This document shows, piece by piece, positions 55,159 to 64,000 of a stretch of DNA of 64,000 bases. The translations under genes and the position numbers were made by a program. Source of the stretch: Rhodococcus globerulus NBRC 14531 (GTDB taxonomy: Bacteria; Actinomycetota; Actinomycetes; Mycobacteriales; Mycobacteriaceae); the NCBI RefSeq assembly GCF_001894805.1, contig NZ_BCWX01000003.1, positions 992,001 through 1,056,000 on the forward strand, in the 5' to 3' direction. Numbering within the stretch: the stretch's first letter is position 1; the number at the start of each line of letters is the position of its first letter. Under the pieces are notes generated by a model that was given only the letters and a program-made list of their open reading frames with translations, ran no database searches and had not been told where the DNA came from.

Positions 55159-56665
55159 CGGCTTCGATCAGACCCCACGCATTCTCGGCGGGCAGGTCGA
55201 TCACGTCGTAGCCGCCGGTGCCTGCCGGGGTTGCGGCGATGACGGTGGCAACTCCGGCGCGTCGCTGGAAGAACGTTTCACGGACCGTCCAGCCGATCAC
55301 GCCGTCGGCTTCGAGGCTGTGCCGTTTGCGGTCGAGGGAGCCGCTGCGGGTGATGAGCCAGCCGGGTAGTACCGCGTGGCCGAGTCCGTTGTACCGGTCG
55401 AAGGCAAGCCCCGCTCCGCCCACAGCGAGCACGACGACGGCGACCCAGACATAGGTGGGCACGTGAACTCCGAAGATCAGGCAGCCCACTGCCGCGACCG
55501 CAACGGCCACAGCAGGGAACAGGGCTCGGGTGTATCGGCGGCGGCGGGCCGCCCCACCGTGGGGAATGAGCGGAACGGACGCCTGCCGGCTGTCGCCGAT
55601 GACCGTTGCCATGACGCGTTCCGCTTCGGCCCGTGGGCCTTGCGGCAGCAGGAGCGAGGATTCTTTTTTCTCCGCACTCACTCCCGTCATGATCGCGTCC
55701 AGGCGCGCACCGCCTGCAAGTCGAAGCAGGAGAGGTTCTTTGAGCGTCGTACCGCGCAGCCGGGCCCGGTCCAACGTTGTCGCCCTGGTCTTGAGCAGCC
55801 CGTGGCTGACGTGCAGGATGCGACCGTTGTCGGTGAGCGTCATGTCGCCGAACGCGATCAGATACTGAATGCACGCAAAGGCGCTGGAGAGGATGAGCAG
55901 TGCCACCAGCAGAACAATGACCAGCACGGTGATGCCGAGGCCTTCGAGCGATTCGACGCCTCCGGTGACCGCGGACGACTTCGCGATCGCAGAGCCGATT
56001 CCGTATTGGAACGCGATGCCGACGATTGCCGCGATGATCGCGATGCCGGTGAAAGAGAAGGGCGCAAACCGAACCCAGCTCACGTGCCAGTGCCCGATTT
56101 CGACGTCCGCAGACACCGGCGCGGTCGGTGTATCGGGTGTGGGCGTGCCCCGAGACTCGCTCAGCAAGGCTGCGCGTAGATCCGGAACCAGCGCACTCGA
56201 GAGTGCGTTGAGCTCGAATTTGTTGGAATCATGGCCGTTTCCGGCACGCTGCCCCGTGCCGATTCGCACGATCGACAGCCCCAGCACGCGGTGCAGGACT
56301 CCGGCTTCGACGTCGACGGACCGGATGCGACTGCGCGGCACCGAGAGCAGCTTCTTCTGGAAGACGCCGGTGCGCAGCTGAACGTGGACGGGGCCGATGC
56401 GATAGGTGGTGGTGAAATACCGCAGGAGGCCGTAGATCACGAGCAGCGTTACAACACCGAATCCCCAGTAGTGGTTGCCGCTCTGGCTGCCGAGAACAAA
56501 GGAAATCAGCAGGACCGGAAGCAGTTTGACCACTTCGTTGATCGGATGGACCAGCAGCATCCGTCGGTCGAGGCGAAGCCACGGCTGTTCCTGCTCCGCG
56601 GCCTCGGCGGCTGCGGATTCTGCTTCGTCGGGAATGTCGATCATGAGTTTGTCGATTTCGTTCAT
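55118..56665 (-). CDS. YdbT-like PH-domain membrane protein
   Basis: A 515-aa membrane protein with three bacterial PH (bPH_2) modules, each following a pair of hydrophobic helices (about 45-85, 190-240, 385-425). The first module shows R-I-G-P-V-H-V-Q-L-R-T-G-V-F-Q-K-K-L-L-S-V-P-R-S-R-I-R-S-V-D. Together with the short upstream partner it forms the YdbS/YdbT arrangement of Gram-positive bacteria. The function is unclear, with roles suggested in membrane-stress or antimicrobial resistance. ATG 56665 overlaps the ydbS stop (ATGA). Confidence 0.82.
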   Translation of the reverse strand: MNEIDKLMIDIPDEAESAAAEAAEQEQPWLRLDRRMLLVHPINEVVKLLPVLLISFVLGSQSGNHYWGFGVVTLLVIYGLLRYFTTTYRIGPVHVQLRTGVFQKKLLSVPRSRIRSVDVEAGVLHRVLGLSIVRIGTGQRAGNGHDSNKFELNALSSALVPDLRAALLSESRGTPTPDTPTAPVSADVEIGHWHVSWVRFAPFSFTGIAIIAAIVGIAFQYGIGSAIAKSSAVTGGVESLEGLGITVLVIVLLVALLILSSAFACIQYLIAFGDMTLTDNGRILHVSHGLLKTRATTLDRARLRGTTLKEPLLLRLAGGARLDAIMTGVSAEKKESSLLLPQGPRAEAERVMATVIGDSRQASVPLIPHGGAARRRRYTRALFPAVAVAVAAVGCLIFGVHVPTYVWVAVVVLAVGGAGLAFDRYNGLGHAVLPGWLITRSGSLDRKRHSLEADGVIGWTVRETFFQRRAGVATVIAATPAGTGGYDVIDLPAENAWGLIEAVTPGARDVWANPR

Positions 56666-57165
56666 GTCGCGTCGCTCGAATTGGTCCCGGCGATTGCAGT
56701 CAGTTGTGCAACTGTACGGTCGGCCACGTCCTGATCGAGGGCGGAGATCTTCACGGCACCTGCCGACGACGCCGTAGTCACGGTGACGGTAGCGAGCCCC
56801 AGCATCCGGTCGATGGGGCCACGTTCGGTGTCGACGGTCTGGACCCGCGAGATCGGGGCGATGCGTCGTTCCTGCGTGAACCAGCCGGTGCGGGTGTACA
56901 CGGCGGTGTCGCTGATTTCCCAGCGATGCACCCGGTAACGCCACATCGGCACCATCAGAATGTGTACCGCTGCGCAGAACACGGTGACCGCACCTACTGC
57001 CCCCACCACCCAGGTCGGCAGGCCGGAGATCAGGATCGCGCAGACAATTTCGGCGACGATGACCGGCGCCCAGAAAAGCGCTGCGGTGATGGCCCACAAT
57101 CTGGGTGCTTTGGTGCTCGGACGCCACAGCGGATCGGCCATGGTGATGGTGTTAGACGCGGTCAT
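56662..57165 (-). CDS. YdbS-like PH-domain membrane protein
   Basis: A 167-aa protein with two N-terminal helices (A-A-L-F-W-A-P-V-I-V-A-E-I-V and T-W-V-V-G-A-V-G-A-V-T-V-F) and one bPH_2 domain (Y-R-V-H-R-W-E-I-S-D-T-A-V-Y-T-R-T-G-W-F-T-Q-E-R-R-I-A-P-I-S-R-V-Q-T-V-D). ATG 57165 or 57141 may be the start; neither has a strong Shine-Dalgarno. It is translationally coupled to the longer partner. It is divergent from the small acidic gene before fbiC. Confidence 0.82.
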   Translation of the reverse strand: MTASNTITMADPLWRPSTKAPRLWAITAALFWAPVIVAEIVCAILISGLPTWVVGAVGAVTVFCAAVHILMVPMWRYRVHRWEISDTAVYTRTGWFTQERRIAPISRVQTVDTERGPIDRMLGLATVTVTTASSAGAVKISALDQDVADRTVAQLTAIAGTNSSDAT

Positions 57166-57246
57166 GGTGCTTACTTTGGTCGAGTTGAGGCGTTCTGTCG
57201 ACAACCACCCTATGGTGGAGTGTGGCGACCATGAAGGGAGCACGTG

Positions 57247-57435
57247 ATGACTGAACAGGATTCGGCATTCAGCTCGGAGGCACCGGAGTCCGATGCTCTG
57301 GAACAGGCAACACCGGTAGATCCGAATACTCCCGACGAACCTGACCTGACCGATATTCCGCTCGACGCGCCCGCGGCCGATGTTGTCGATCAGCGGCGTG
57401 AAGTTGCGATCGACGAGGAGTATCCACCTAGCTGA
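57247..57435 (+). CDS. Small acidic protein upstream of fbiC
   Basis: A 62-aa, very acidic (about 17 Asp/Glu), Pro-rich, probably disordered protein with no hydrophobic segment. GGGAG (57236-57240) supports ATG 57247; a GTG at 57244 is directly before it. fbiC starts 59 bp downstream, so cotranscription is likely. No family is recognised. It occupies the position of a non-homologous mycobacterial gene. Confidence 0.6.
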   Translation: MTEQDSAFSSEAPESDALEQATPVDPNTPDEPDLTDIPLDAPAADVVDQRREVAIDEEYPPS

Positions 57436-57494
57436 GTTCTGGTACTTCCGGCACCGAGTGGCAGTAGTCGTCGGGTATGGCGCATGATCGCTAG

Positions 57495-60083
57495 GTGAAC
57501 CGAACTGGTGATGACTCCGTCAAACCCACGATGCTTCCGATGCCTGGACTGTCCGCGTCGGCAACTGGGACCGCGTCGCCTAGCCCATCAGCGATGCGAC
57601 GCGTGCTGCGCCGCGCTCGCGACGGCGCGACGCTGAACGTGGACGAGGCAACGACGCTGCTGCAGGCCCGGGGAACCGACCTCGCGGACCTGTGCGCGTC
57701 GGCGGCCAAGGTTCGGGACGCGGGTTTGTTAGCCGCCGGCCGCCCGAATACGGTGACGTACTCGCGCAAGGTGTTCATTCCGCTGACCCACCTGTGCCAG
57801 GACAAGTGCCACTACTGCACGTTTGTCAAGGTCCCTGGCAAGTTGCGGGCCGAGGGACGCGGCATGTACCTCGAACCGGATGAGATCCTCGAGATTGCTC
57901 GTCAGGGCGCTGAATTAGGTTGCAAGGAAGCGCTGTTCACCTTGGGGGATCGTCCGGAAGCGCGCTGGCCGGAAGCAAAGCAGTGGCTCGACGAGCGTGG
58001 ATACGATTCGACTCTGGACTACCTGCGGGCGATGTCGATTCGGGTGCTCGAGGAAACCGGACTTCTTCCGCACCTCAACCCCGGTGTGATGAGCTGGCAG
58101 GAACTTTCGCGCCTCAAGCCGGTGGCGCCGTCGATGGGCATGATGCTCGAGACCACCGCTACCAGGCTGTTCACGGACAAGGGTGAATGCCATTACGGCA
58201 GCCCGGACAAGGACCCGGCCGTCCGGTTGCGGACCCTGACCGATGCCGGTCGCCTGAACGTGCCGTTCACCACCGGCATTCTGGTCGGCATCGGCGAGAA
58301 CTTTGCCGAGCGGGCCGAGTCGATCATGGCGATCCGTAAGTCGCAGAAGGCTTTCGGTCATATTCAGGAAGTCATCATCCAGAACTTCCTGGCCAAGCCC
58401 GATACCGCGATGCGAGACTCCCCGGACGCCTCGCTTGACGAGTTCCTGGCTGCGATCGCCGTGGCGCGTCTGCTGCTCGGTCCGTCGATGCGGATTCAGA
58501 GTCCGCCGAATCTGGTCTCGAACAGCGAGTGCCTTGCGCTTCTCGGCGCGGGCGTCGACGACTGGGGCGGGGTATCGCCCCTGACTCCGGATCACGTCAA
58601 CCCCGAGCGTCCGTGGCCCAACCTCGAGACTCTGGCAGCGATCAGTGCGGAAGGCGGCTTCACGCTCACCGAACGCACCGCCGCTCAGCCCGCCTATGTT
58701 CTGGCCGGTGCTCCCTGGATCGACCCGCGGATCGCCGGTCACGTTCAGGCACTTGCCGATCCGAAGACCGGACTGGCCAAACTCGACACCAAGCCGGTGG
58801 GCCGGCCGTGGCAGGAACCGGACGAATCCTGGGAGACGAGCGGACGAGTCGACCTCAACACCGAGATCGACACCGACGGCCGCAACACCGAGACTCGCAG
58901 CGACCTGGGCAGTGCCTTCGGTGACTGGGAAACCGTGCGTGAGCAGGTTCTGGAATTGAGTGCTCCGGTTCGCGTCGACACGGATCTTCTTGCGGCACTG
59001 CGCAGTGCCGAGCGTGATCCTGCCGGGTGCTCCGACGACGAATACCTGGCGCTGGCCACCGCCGAGGGCCCAGGGCTGGAAGCCGTTGTGGCACTGGCAG
59101 ATGCGCTCCGCAAGGATGCCATCGGCGAAGACGTCACCTACGTCGTGAACCGGAACATCAACTTCACCAACATCTGCTACACCGGCTGCCGATTCTGCGC
59201 ATTTGCGCAGCGCAAGGGCGACGCCGACGCTTTCACGCTCTCGGCCGAGGAAGTAGCGGACCGGGCGTGGGAGGCGCACGTCGCCGGTGCCACCGAAGTC
59301 TGCATGCAGGGCGGAATCGACCCGGAACTGCCGGTCACCGGTTACGCGGATCTGGTGCGTGCGGTCAAGAAGCGCGTGCCGTCGATGCACGTCCACGCGT
59401 TCTCGCCGATGGAAATCGTCAACGGTGCTTCACGTAGTGGTGAGAGCATCCGCGACTGGCTCACGGCGCTGCGCGAAGCCGGTCTCGACACGATTCCCGG
59501 CACCGCGGCGGAGATCCTCGACGACGAGGTGCGCTGGATCCTGACCAAGGGCAAATTGCCTACGGCCGAGTGGATCGAAGTGGTCACCACGGCGCACGAA
59601 GTGGGCCTGCGATCGAGTTCGACCATGATGTACGGGCACGTCGATCAGCCGCACCACTGGGTCGGCCATCTCAACGTGCTACGTGGAATCCAAGACCGTA
59701 CAGGCGGATTCACGGAGTTCGTGTTGCTGCCTTTCGTGCATCAGAGCGCCCCGCTGTATCTGGCGGGGGCGTCCCGTCCCGGCCCGACCATTCGCGACAA
59801 CCGCGCGGCGCACGCGCTTGCCCGCATCATGCTGCACGGGCGGATCTCCAACATCCAGACCAGCTGGGTCAAACTGGGTATCACCGGAACGCAGATGATG
59901 CTCAACGGCGGCGCCAACGACCTCGGCGGAACCCTGATGGAAGAGACCATCTCCCGGATGGCCGGGTCCGAGCACGGCAGCGAGAAGACCGTCGCAGAAC
60001 TGCGGGCGATCGCCGAAGGCATCGGTCGACCGGCTCGTGAGCGCACCACCACGCACGCGCGTCGTGACGGGGTGGCCGTCTGA
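57495..60083 (+). CDS. fbiC: FO synthase, fused CofG-CofH (FbiC)
   Basis: An 862-aa bifunctional radical SAM enzyme that makes FO, the deazaflavin core of coenzyme F420, from tyrosine and a ribityl-diaminouracil. The CofG half has C-x3-C-x2-C at Cys101/105/108 (C-Q-D-K-C-H-Y-C). The CofH half has C-Y-T-G-C-R-F-C at Cys561/565/568. Actinobacterial FbiC fusions have this length. It matches Rv1173. The stop overlaps the ATG of the next gene (TGATG). F420 made here would serve F420-dependent enzymes, possibly including the reductase-like protein at 5.8 kb. Confidence 0.96.
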   Translation: MNRTGDDSVKPTMLPMPGLSASATGTASPSPSAMRRVLRRARDGATLNVDEATTLLQARGTDLADLCASAAKVRDAGLLAAGRPNTVTYSRKVFIPLTHLCQDKCHYCTFVKVPGKLRAEGRGMYLEPDEILEIARQGAELGCKEALFTLGDRPEARWPEAKQWLDERGYDSTLDYLRAMSIRVLEETGLLPHLNPGVMSWQELSRLKPVAPSMGMMLETTATRLFTDKGECHYGSPDKDPAVRLRTLTDAGRLNVPFTTGILVGIGENFAERAESIMAIRKSQKAFGHIQEVIIQNFLAKPDTAMRDSPDASLDEFLAAIAVARLLLGPSMRIQSPPNLVSNSECLALLGAGVDDWGGVSPLTPDHVNPERPWPNLETLAAISAEGGFTLTERTAAQPAYVLAGAPWIDPRIAGHVQALADPKTGLAKLDTKPVGRPWQEPDESWETSGRVDLNTEIDTDGRNTETRSDLGSAFGDWETVREQVLELSAPVRVDTDLLAALRSAERDPAGCSDDEYLALATAEGPGLEAVVALADALRKDAIGEDVTYVVNRNINFTNICYTGCRFCAFAQRKGDADAFTLSAEEVADRAWEAHVAGATEVCMQGGIDPELPVTGYADLVRAVKKRVPSMHVHAFSPMEIVNGASRSGESIRDWLTALREAGLDTIPGTAAEILDDEVRWILTKGKLPTAEWIEVVTTAHEVGLRSSSTMMYGHVDQPHHWVGHLNVLRGIQDRTGGFTEFVLLPFVHQSAPLYLAGASRPGPTIRDNRAAHALARIMLHGRISNIQTSWVKLGITGTQMMLNGGANDLGGTLMEETISRMAGSEHGSEKTVAELRAIAEGIGRPARERTTTHARRDGVAV

Positions 60084-60841
60084 TGGCAGACATCCTGGGT
60101 GATCGCCGAGTAGTCGAGGTGCTCGATCGAGCGGTCTGGGGCATCAACCCGGTCCTCGACCTCGCGTACAGCGATCCGTTCGGCATCAAGCGTCGTAGTT
60201 TCGAGCCCACGGACCCCGAGCGCAGCGCGGCAGAGACAGTTCTCGACGCCGTTGCCTGGGTTCTGGACGTGATCAAGTTCCCCGGTACCGCGGCGTGGTC
60301 CGTCATGACGGATGAGCAGCGATCGAAATGGTGGACCACCCGACTTGGCGCCCTCAACACGGTCGCTGTGGCATTTCCCGGAATTTTCGGGGTTTTGCTC
60401 AACCGGTTTCCGATCCAGGACTTGCTGGCCTTTGCCAACCAGGCTGTTGTCCTGGTGGCCGTCGCCCGCGAGCACGGCGTGACGGAACGTGATCAGCAGG
60501 TTGACCTCCTGGCGTCCGTTCTCTGTCGCCGAGAAGTCAGCACTCGCGATCTGCTGGACGATGAGGACTTCACCGAAAAGGCTGTCACCAGTACGGATGG
60601 GACATGGCGACCATTCGCTCTGATCGGAACGCTTTGGCAAACCGCACAAACTTTTCGAGCAATCGGCGACGAACTGCATAAGCGTCCTCTGCGCACCAAG
60701 CCGTACGAGATCGTCGGGAAGATTCCGGTGATCGGCGTGGTCGCGGACTATTTCGGTGAGCGCGGCGCGCTTGTGCGGGCCGCGTCCGCGGGCGAGAAGT
60801 GGATCGCGATTCGGTCGCGGAACGCCACCACAGTAGGCTGA
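60083..60841 (+). CDS. Hypothetical protein coupled to fbiC
   Basis: A 252-aa protein translationally coupled to fbiC by TGATG. It has amphipathic helices and a moderately hydrophobic stretch (about 88-115: A-L-N-T-V-A-V-A-F-P-G-I-F-G-V-L-L and L-L-A-F-A-N-Q-A-V-V-L-V-A-V), but no clear transmembrane topology, signal peptide or catalytic motif. I do not recognise the family. The coupling suggests, without proof, a role linked to F420 synthesis or simply shared expression. The ferredoxin gene follows 59 bp downstream. Confidence 0.7.
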   Translation: MADILGDRRVVEVLDRAVWGINPVLDLAYSDPFGIKRRSFEPTDPERSAAETVLDAVAWVLDVIKFPGTAAWSVMTDEQRSKWWTTRLGALNTVAVAFPGIFGVLLNRFPIQDLLAFANQAVVLVAVAREHGVTERDQQVDLLASVLCRREVSTRDLLDDEDFTEKAVTSTDGTWRPFALIGTLWQTAQTFRAIGDELHKRPLRTKPYEIVGKIPVIGVVADYFGERGALVRAASAGEKWIAIRSRNATTVG

Positions 60842-60900
60842 AATGTGTTAAGTCGCTTGCGCGCAGCAGGCGCACCTCTGGAAGGCAGGGAGAGAAGGCA

Positions 60901-61224
60901 GTGACCTACACGATTGCTGAACCGTGTGTAGATGTGATGGACAAGGCATGTATCGAAGAATGCCCCGTCGACTGCATCTACGAGGGTGGACGCATGCTCT
61001 ACATCCACCCCGACGAATGTGTCGACTGCGGCGCGTGTGAACCTGTCTGCCCTGTCGAAGCGATCTTCTACGAAGACGACGTTCCGGAGCAGTGGAGCCC
61101 CTACATCAGCGCAAACGTCGATTTCTTCGACAACCTCGGCTCACCGGGTGGAGCCGCCAAGCTCGGCAAGGTCGACTACGACACGCCGTTCATCAAGGCG
61201 CTGCCTCCCATGGGTGAGGAATAG
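60901..61224 (+). CDS. fdxC: Seven-iron ferredoxin (FdxC/FdxA type)
   Basis: A 107-aa low-potential electron carrier. Eight cysteines at 9, 17, 21, 25 and 40, 43, 46, 50 form the pattern of 3Fe-4S plus 4Fe-4S (7Fe) actinobacterial ferredoxins (C-I-E-E-C-P-V-D-C and C-V-D-C-G-A-C-E-P-V-C-P). GTG 60901 is supported by the purine-rich AGGGAGAGAAGG upstream. It corresponds to Rv1177, next to the aminotransferase. It could supply electrons to radical SAM FbiC (inference). Confidence 0.95.
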   Translation: MTYTIAEPCVDVMDKACIEECPVDCIYEGGRMLYIHPDECVDCGACEPVCPVEAIFYEDDVPEQWSPYISANVDFFDNLGSPGGAAKLGKVDYDTPFIKALPPMGEE

Positions 61225-61229
61225 AGATC

Positions 61230-62339
61230 TTGTCTCGTACTCCGGTGGCCGCCGGGCTTCCCGATTTTCCCTGGGACTCCCTGGCGGATGTCACAGCCAC
61301 GGCACACGCACATCCCGACGGCATCGTGAATCTGTCGGTGGGCACCCCGGTGGATCCGGTGGACCCGCTCATCCAGGAAGCTCTTGCATCCGTTGCGGAG
61401 ATTCCGGGCTACCCGACCACCCACGGCACCCTCTCCCTGCGTGAGGCGATCGCCGAGTCACTCGATCGGCGATACAACATCCCCGATATCGATCCGGCGG
61501 CAGTGCTGCCCGCGATCGGTACCAAGGAAATGATCGCGTGGCTGCCGACCCTTCTGGGTCTGGGCGGCGACGATCTTGTGGTCATTCCGGAGTTGGCATA
61601 CCCCACCTACGAGGTTGCCGCGAAGCTCGCCGGCGCTCGGATCTTGCGGGCCGACGGCTTGAACAAGCTCGGTCCCGAATCGGCGTCGCTGATCTTCGTG
61701 AACTCACCGTCCAACCCCACCGGCAAGGTTCTCGGTCTCGAGCACCTGCAGAAGGTGGTGGCGTGGGCACGTGAGCGCGGAGCCATCGTCGTATCCGACG
61801 AGTGCTACCTCGGCCTGACCTGGGAATCGGACGCACTGTCCATCCTCGATCCCCGCGTCAATGACGGTGACCTCACTGGTCTGCTGGCCGTGCATTCACT
61901 GTCGAAGACGTCGAATCTCGCGAGCTACCGCGCCGGTTTTGTCACCGGAGATCCGGCATTGGTCGCGGAACTTCTCGAGGTCCGCAAGCACGCTGGAATG
62001 ATTCTGCCGCTGCCCATCCAGGCCGCGATGGAAGCCGCGCTCGGCGACGATCTGCACGAAAATGTGCAGCGTGAGCGTTACCGTGAGCGTCGGACCATCC
62101 TGCTCGACGCGGTGCGCAGTGCAGGATTCACCGTCGACAATTCCGAAGCCGGCCTGTACCTGTGGGCTACGCGGGGCGAGGCCTGCCGAGATACTGTTGC
62201 CTGGTTCGCGGAGCGAGGCATCCTGGTTGCACCGGGCGAGTTCTACGGCCCGACCGGCGGTCAGCACGTGCGGATCGCACTGACCGCCACGGACGAGCGG
62301 ATTGCCGCTGCGGCAAAGCGGCTGACGACAAGCCTTTAG
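61230..62339 (+). CDS. dapC: Succinyldiaminopimelate aminotransferase (class I/II)
   Basis: A 369-aa PLP-dependent aminotransferase. The Schiff-base lysine is Lys226 in S-L-S-K-T-S-N. N-S-P-S-N-P-T-G-K and S-D-E-C-Y-L-G-L bind PLP, and the C-terminal R-I-A-L carries the substrate-carboxylate arginine. The ferredoxin-dapC order is conserved in corynebacteria and mycobacteria (Rv1178) and identifies the lysine/diaminopimelate pathway enzyme. The start is TTG 61230, 5 bp after the ferredoxin stop, with GGTGAGGAA upstream. The stop overlaps that of the convergent ThDP enzyme. Confidence 0.88.
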   Translation: MSRTPVAAGLPDFPWDSLADVTATAHAHPDGIVNLSVGTPVDPVDPLIQEALASVAEIPGYPTTHGTLSLREAIAESLDRRYNIPDIDPAAVLPAIGTKEMIAWLPTLLGLGGDDLVVIPELAYPTYEVAAKLAGARILRADGLNKLGPESASLIFVNSPSNPTGKVLGLEHLQKVVAWARERGAIVVSDECYLGLTWESDALSILDPRVNDGDLTGLLAVHSLSKTSNLASYRAGFVTGDPALVAELLEVRKHAGMILPLPIQAAMEAALGDDLHENVQRERYRERRTILLDAVRSAGFTVDNSEAGLYLWATRGEACRDTVAWFAERGILVAPGEFYGPTGGQHVRIALTATDERIAAAAKRLTTSL

Positions 62340-62355
62340 TGGCCCTTAAAGGCTT
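62330..62355. terminator. Hairpin across the convergent dapC/ThDP-enzyme stop codons
   Basis: AAGCCTTTA (62330-62338) pairs with TAAAGGCTT (62347-62355) over an 8-nt loop. It contains both stop codons (TAG on plus, TAA on minus), so a bidirectional terminator is built from coding ends. Confidence 0.55.
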
Positions 62356-63988
62356 CGGCTAACCACCAGGATCCGCCGTCGCTGCTGATCTTGGCGTCGA
62401 TGACAAGCGGGCCACTACGTGGCCCGCTTACCCATGTACGCACGGCGTCCAGGTCTCGGGCCGTGCGTACCGTGAGGCCGTCGGCGCCGTAACCGCGGGC
62501 AATGGCCGCGAGATCGGTGTCCGGGAAGGTCACGGTAGTGCGGTCAGTGTCTGGGTCGGTGAAATGATGGACTTCGGCCCCGTACACGCTGTCGTTGTAG
62601 ACCACGATCAGCAGGGGAAGTTTCAGCCGCGCAACGGTTTCCAGCTCCGAAATGCCCATCAGGAAGCCGCCGTCGCCGAGGGCTGCAACGGGCAGACGAT
62701 CCGGCTGCGCCAACGCGGTGCCGATAGCGGTGGCCAATCCCAATCCGATGGACTGGAAAGCCTGCGTGAAACAGAAACCGAAGTGATCCGGCACCGACAG
62801 GTAGGCGCTGGGGTATCCCATGAAGTTCCCCGAATCCACGGACACCGTGCGCTCCGTGGGGAGGATGCTGTCGAGTTCGAGTGAGAGCAACCGGGGATCT
62901 ATCGAGTGCTCGGTGCTGAGATCCTCGAACGGAACCTGACTCCACTTCGATTCCGTCGCAATCGAATCCCGAACCGCATCGGTGCGGTAGCCGACCCGGA
63001 CGGGTGCCTTGTCGAGTGCGTCCAAGGCGTCGGTGGCCGTGGCCGCGCTGTCGCCGACAATGCCGAGGTGGATCGGCCGGTGGGCACCCAGTGCGGCGGA
63101 GTCGAGATCGATTTGAACAACCGTCGTGTCTTTGCCGATCAGATGTCCCTGGCGCATGGTCCACATGTTGAGCGCGCATCCCCATCCGACAACAAGGTCG
63201 GCGCCGGCGATGAGTTCCGCGGATCGAGGGGACGAGAACCCGCCGGAGATGCCGAGGGAGAAAGGATCCGAGTGGAACAAGCCGTTAGCAACGGCAGATG
63301 TCGCAACCAACGCGCCGGTGTGGCGGGCAAGTTCCGCGATCTCAGGTCCGGCGTCACGAGCACCGCGTCCGGCCACGAAAACGGGGCGGTCGGCGGCGGC
63401 AAGTAGTTCGAGGAACTTTTCGAGCGCGATCCCATCCGGCCGAATATGTTGGAGTGCAGGCGCATTGGGTGGCGTGTTTGCACTGGCCGCGATCTGGCTT
63501 TGCACATCGAGCGGAAGATTCAGTACGACGGTGCGGCGCTCGCGCCAGGCAGTATTGAACGCTCGAACGGTATCCGCGACAGCAGAATCCGCGCTGTGTA
63601 CCCGCTCGGCCACTGCGCCCACGCTCCGAGCGAGACCGTCCTGGTCGATCTTGAAGTTGGATTGCACTGCCGCGCCGGCGGTATCGGCGGTCAGCACGAT
63701 GAGCGGGGTGCGACTCTTGGCGGCTTCGGTGATGCCGGTCAGAGCATTGGTCAAACCACATCCCTGATGGGTGGTGACCACGGCGACCGTTCCGGACATG
63801 CGCGCGTAGGCATCGGCCATGGTGGCAGCGCCGCCCTCGTGCCGGGCGGCGACAAACGGAACTCCGTGCCGCCGTAGCGCATTGGTGACGGTGAAGTTTC
63901 CGCTGCCGACTACCCCGAACGCATACCCGACGCCCAACTCTGCGAGGGTGCGTCCGACCAGGTCGGCAACGGTATTCACGAGCGTCAC
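62336..63988 (-). CDS. Thiamine-diphosphate-dependent enzyme (acetolactate-synthase-like)
   Basis: A 550-aa ThDP enzyme with three domains: an N-terminal PYR domain with the catalytic Glu51 (A-R-H-E-G-G-A-A-T), a central domain (V-F-V-A-G-R-G-A-R), and the PP domain with the ThDP motif G-D-G-G-F-L-M-G near 450 ending in V-Y-N-D. It belongs to the acetolactate synthase/benzoylformate decarboxylase/oxalyl-CoA decarboxylase superfamily. The substrate is not clear, and no regulatory subunit gene is adjacent. The start at 63988 is close to the window edge; upstream context is missing. Confidence 0.85.
   Translation of the reverse strand: MTLVNTVADLVGRTLAELGVGYAFGVVGSGNFTVTNALRRHGVPFVAARHEGGAATMADAYARMSGTVAVVTTHQGCGLTNALTGITEAAKSRTPLIVLTADTAGAAVQSNFKIDQDGLARSVGAVAERVHSADSAVADTVRAFNTAWRERRTVVLNLPLDVQSQIAASANTPPNAPALQHIRPDGIALEKFLELLAAADRPVFVAGRGARDAGPEIAELARHTGALVATSAVANGLFHSDPFSLGISGGFSSPRSAELIAGADLVVGWGCALNMWTMRQGHLIGKDTTVVQIDLDSAALGAHRPIHLGIVGDSAATATDALDALDKAPVRVGYRTDAVRDSIATESKWSQVPFEDLSTEHSIDPRLLSLELDSILPTERTVSVDSGNFMGYPSAYLSVPDHFGFCFTQAFQSIGLGLATAIGTALAQPDRLPVAALGDGGFLMGISELETVARLKLPLLIVVYNDSVYGAEVHHFTDPDTDRTTVTFPDTDLAAIARGYGADGLTVRTARDLDAVRTWVSGPRSGPLVIDAKISSDGGSWWLAEAFKGH
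62405..62429. other. Intragenic 11-bp perfect hairpin
   Basis: AAGCGGGCCAC / GTGGCCCGCTT with a TAC loop lies inside the ThDP-enzyme gene, 66 bp beyond the dapC stop. It may act as the real dapC terminator in the rightward direction, since coding constraint alone does not require such symmetry. Confidence 0.4.
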
Positions 63989-64000
63989 GAGCGCTCGACC

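Noticed and set aside
57915..59396. 493-codon minus-strand frame
   Set aside because: Antisense of fbiC; composition typical of shadow frames.

Overview
The window looks like chromosomal DNA of a mycolic-acid-containing actinobacterium, most likely Rhodococcus (erythropolis/qingshengii type). The evidence is the high-GC codon use, two secreted antigen-85-type mycoloyltransferases, LpqW, MshB (mycothiol) and FbiC (coenzyme F420), a wax-ester/TAG synthase, and many apparently leaderless genes with a TANNNT -10 box 6-9 nt before the start codon. No rRNA, tRNA, CRISPR array, insertion sequence or prophage was recognised. The species call is inference from gene content.

Left block (1-26 kb): the gene order follows a conserved mycobacterial order, Rv1093 (glyA) to Rv1112 (ychF): glyA 3' end, phoH2, fumC, glpX, DUF4245 protein, xseB-xseA, lipid-droplet-associated protein, ispH, DUF6542 protein and ychF. 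Rhodococcus-specific insertions interrupt it: a patatin, a CMD/epoxide-hydrolase pair, a secreted RCC1-repeat protein, an F420-reductase-like enzyme, sbcD-sbcC, an AI-2E-type exporter, a cstA-ybdD carbon-starvation transporter and a membrane-anchored GltB-like flavoenzyme.

Middle block (26-48.6 kb): an accessory or housekeeping mix. It contains a pseudouridine synthase, a secreted GH43-like protein, a LysB-like esterase, lactate dehydrogenase, small membrane proteins, an SRPBCC protein coupled to a WS/DGAT acyltransferase, a Mug-type DNA glycosylase, an iron-sulfur class I fumarase (a second fumarase in the window), the mycoloyltransferase pair, a CPBP protease, guanine deaminase, a Tat-exported DUF1906 protein, an MFS drug exporter with a divergent MarR regulator, a serine-triplet repeat protein, and several very small genes. 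Two of these are tiny peptide genes of 34 and 27 codons. The 34-codon gene has a strong Shine-Dalgarno, a strong terminator and an IdeR/DtxR-like iron box upstream. A second iron-box-like site lies in front of a 58-aa Cys-rich basic protein.

Right block (49-64 kb): this follows mycobacterial Rv1165-Rv1178: typA, lpqW, mshB, a Rv1171-like membrane protein, fbiC, ferredoxin and dapC. Additions are a HEM4-domain protein, a YdbS/YdbT pair of PH-domain membrane proteins and a small acidic protein. A ThDP enzyme faces dapC at the right edge.

Recurring architecture: operons with 4-bp ATGA/GTGA or TGATG overlaps (xseA/xseB, sbcD/sbcC, lpqW-mshB-membrane protein, ydbS/ydbT, SRPBCC/WS-DGAT, fbiC/downstream gene), and convergent neighbours whose 3' ends abut or overlap by 0-41 bp. 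The most interesting unexplained signals are the iron-box/tiny-gene transcript near 42.4-42.8 kb, the iron-box Cys-rich protein at 48.6-48.9 kb, the S-x-x repeat protein at 46.5-46.8 kb and the small leader ORF with hairpin and palindrome before phoH2.
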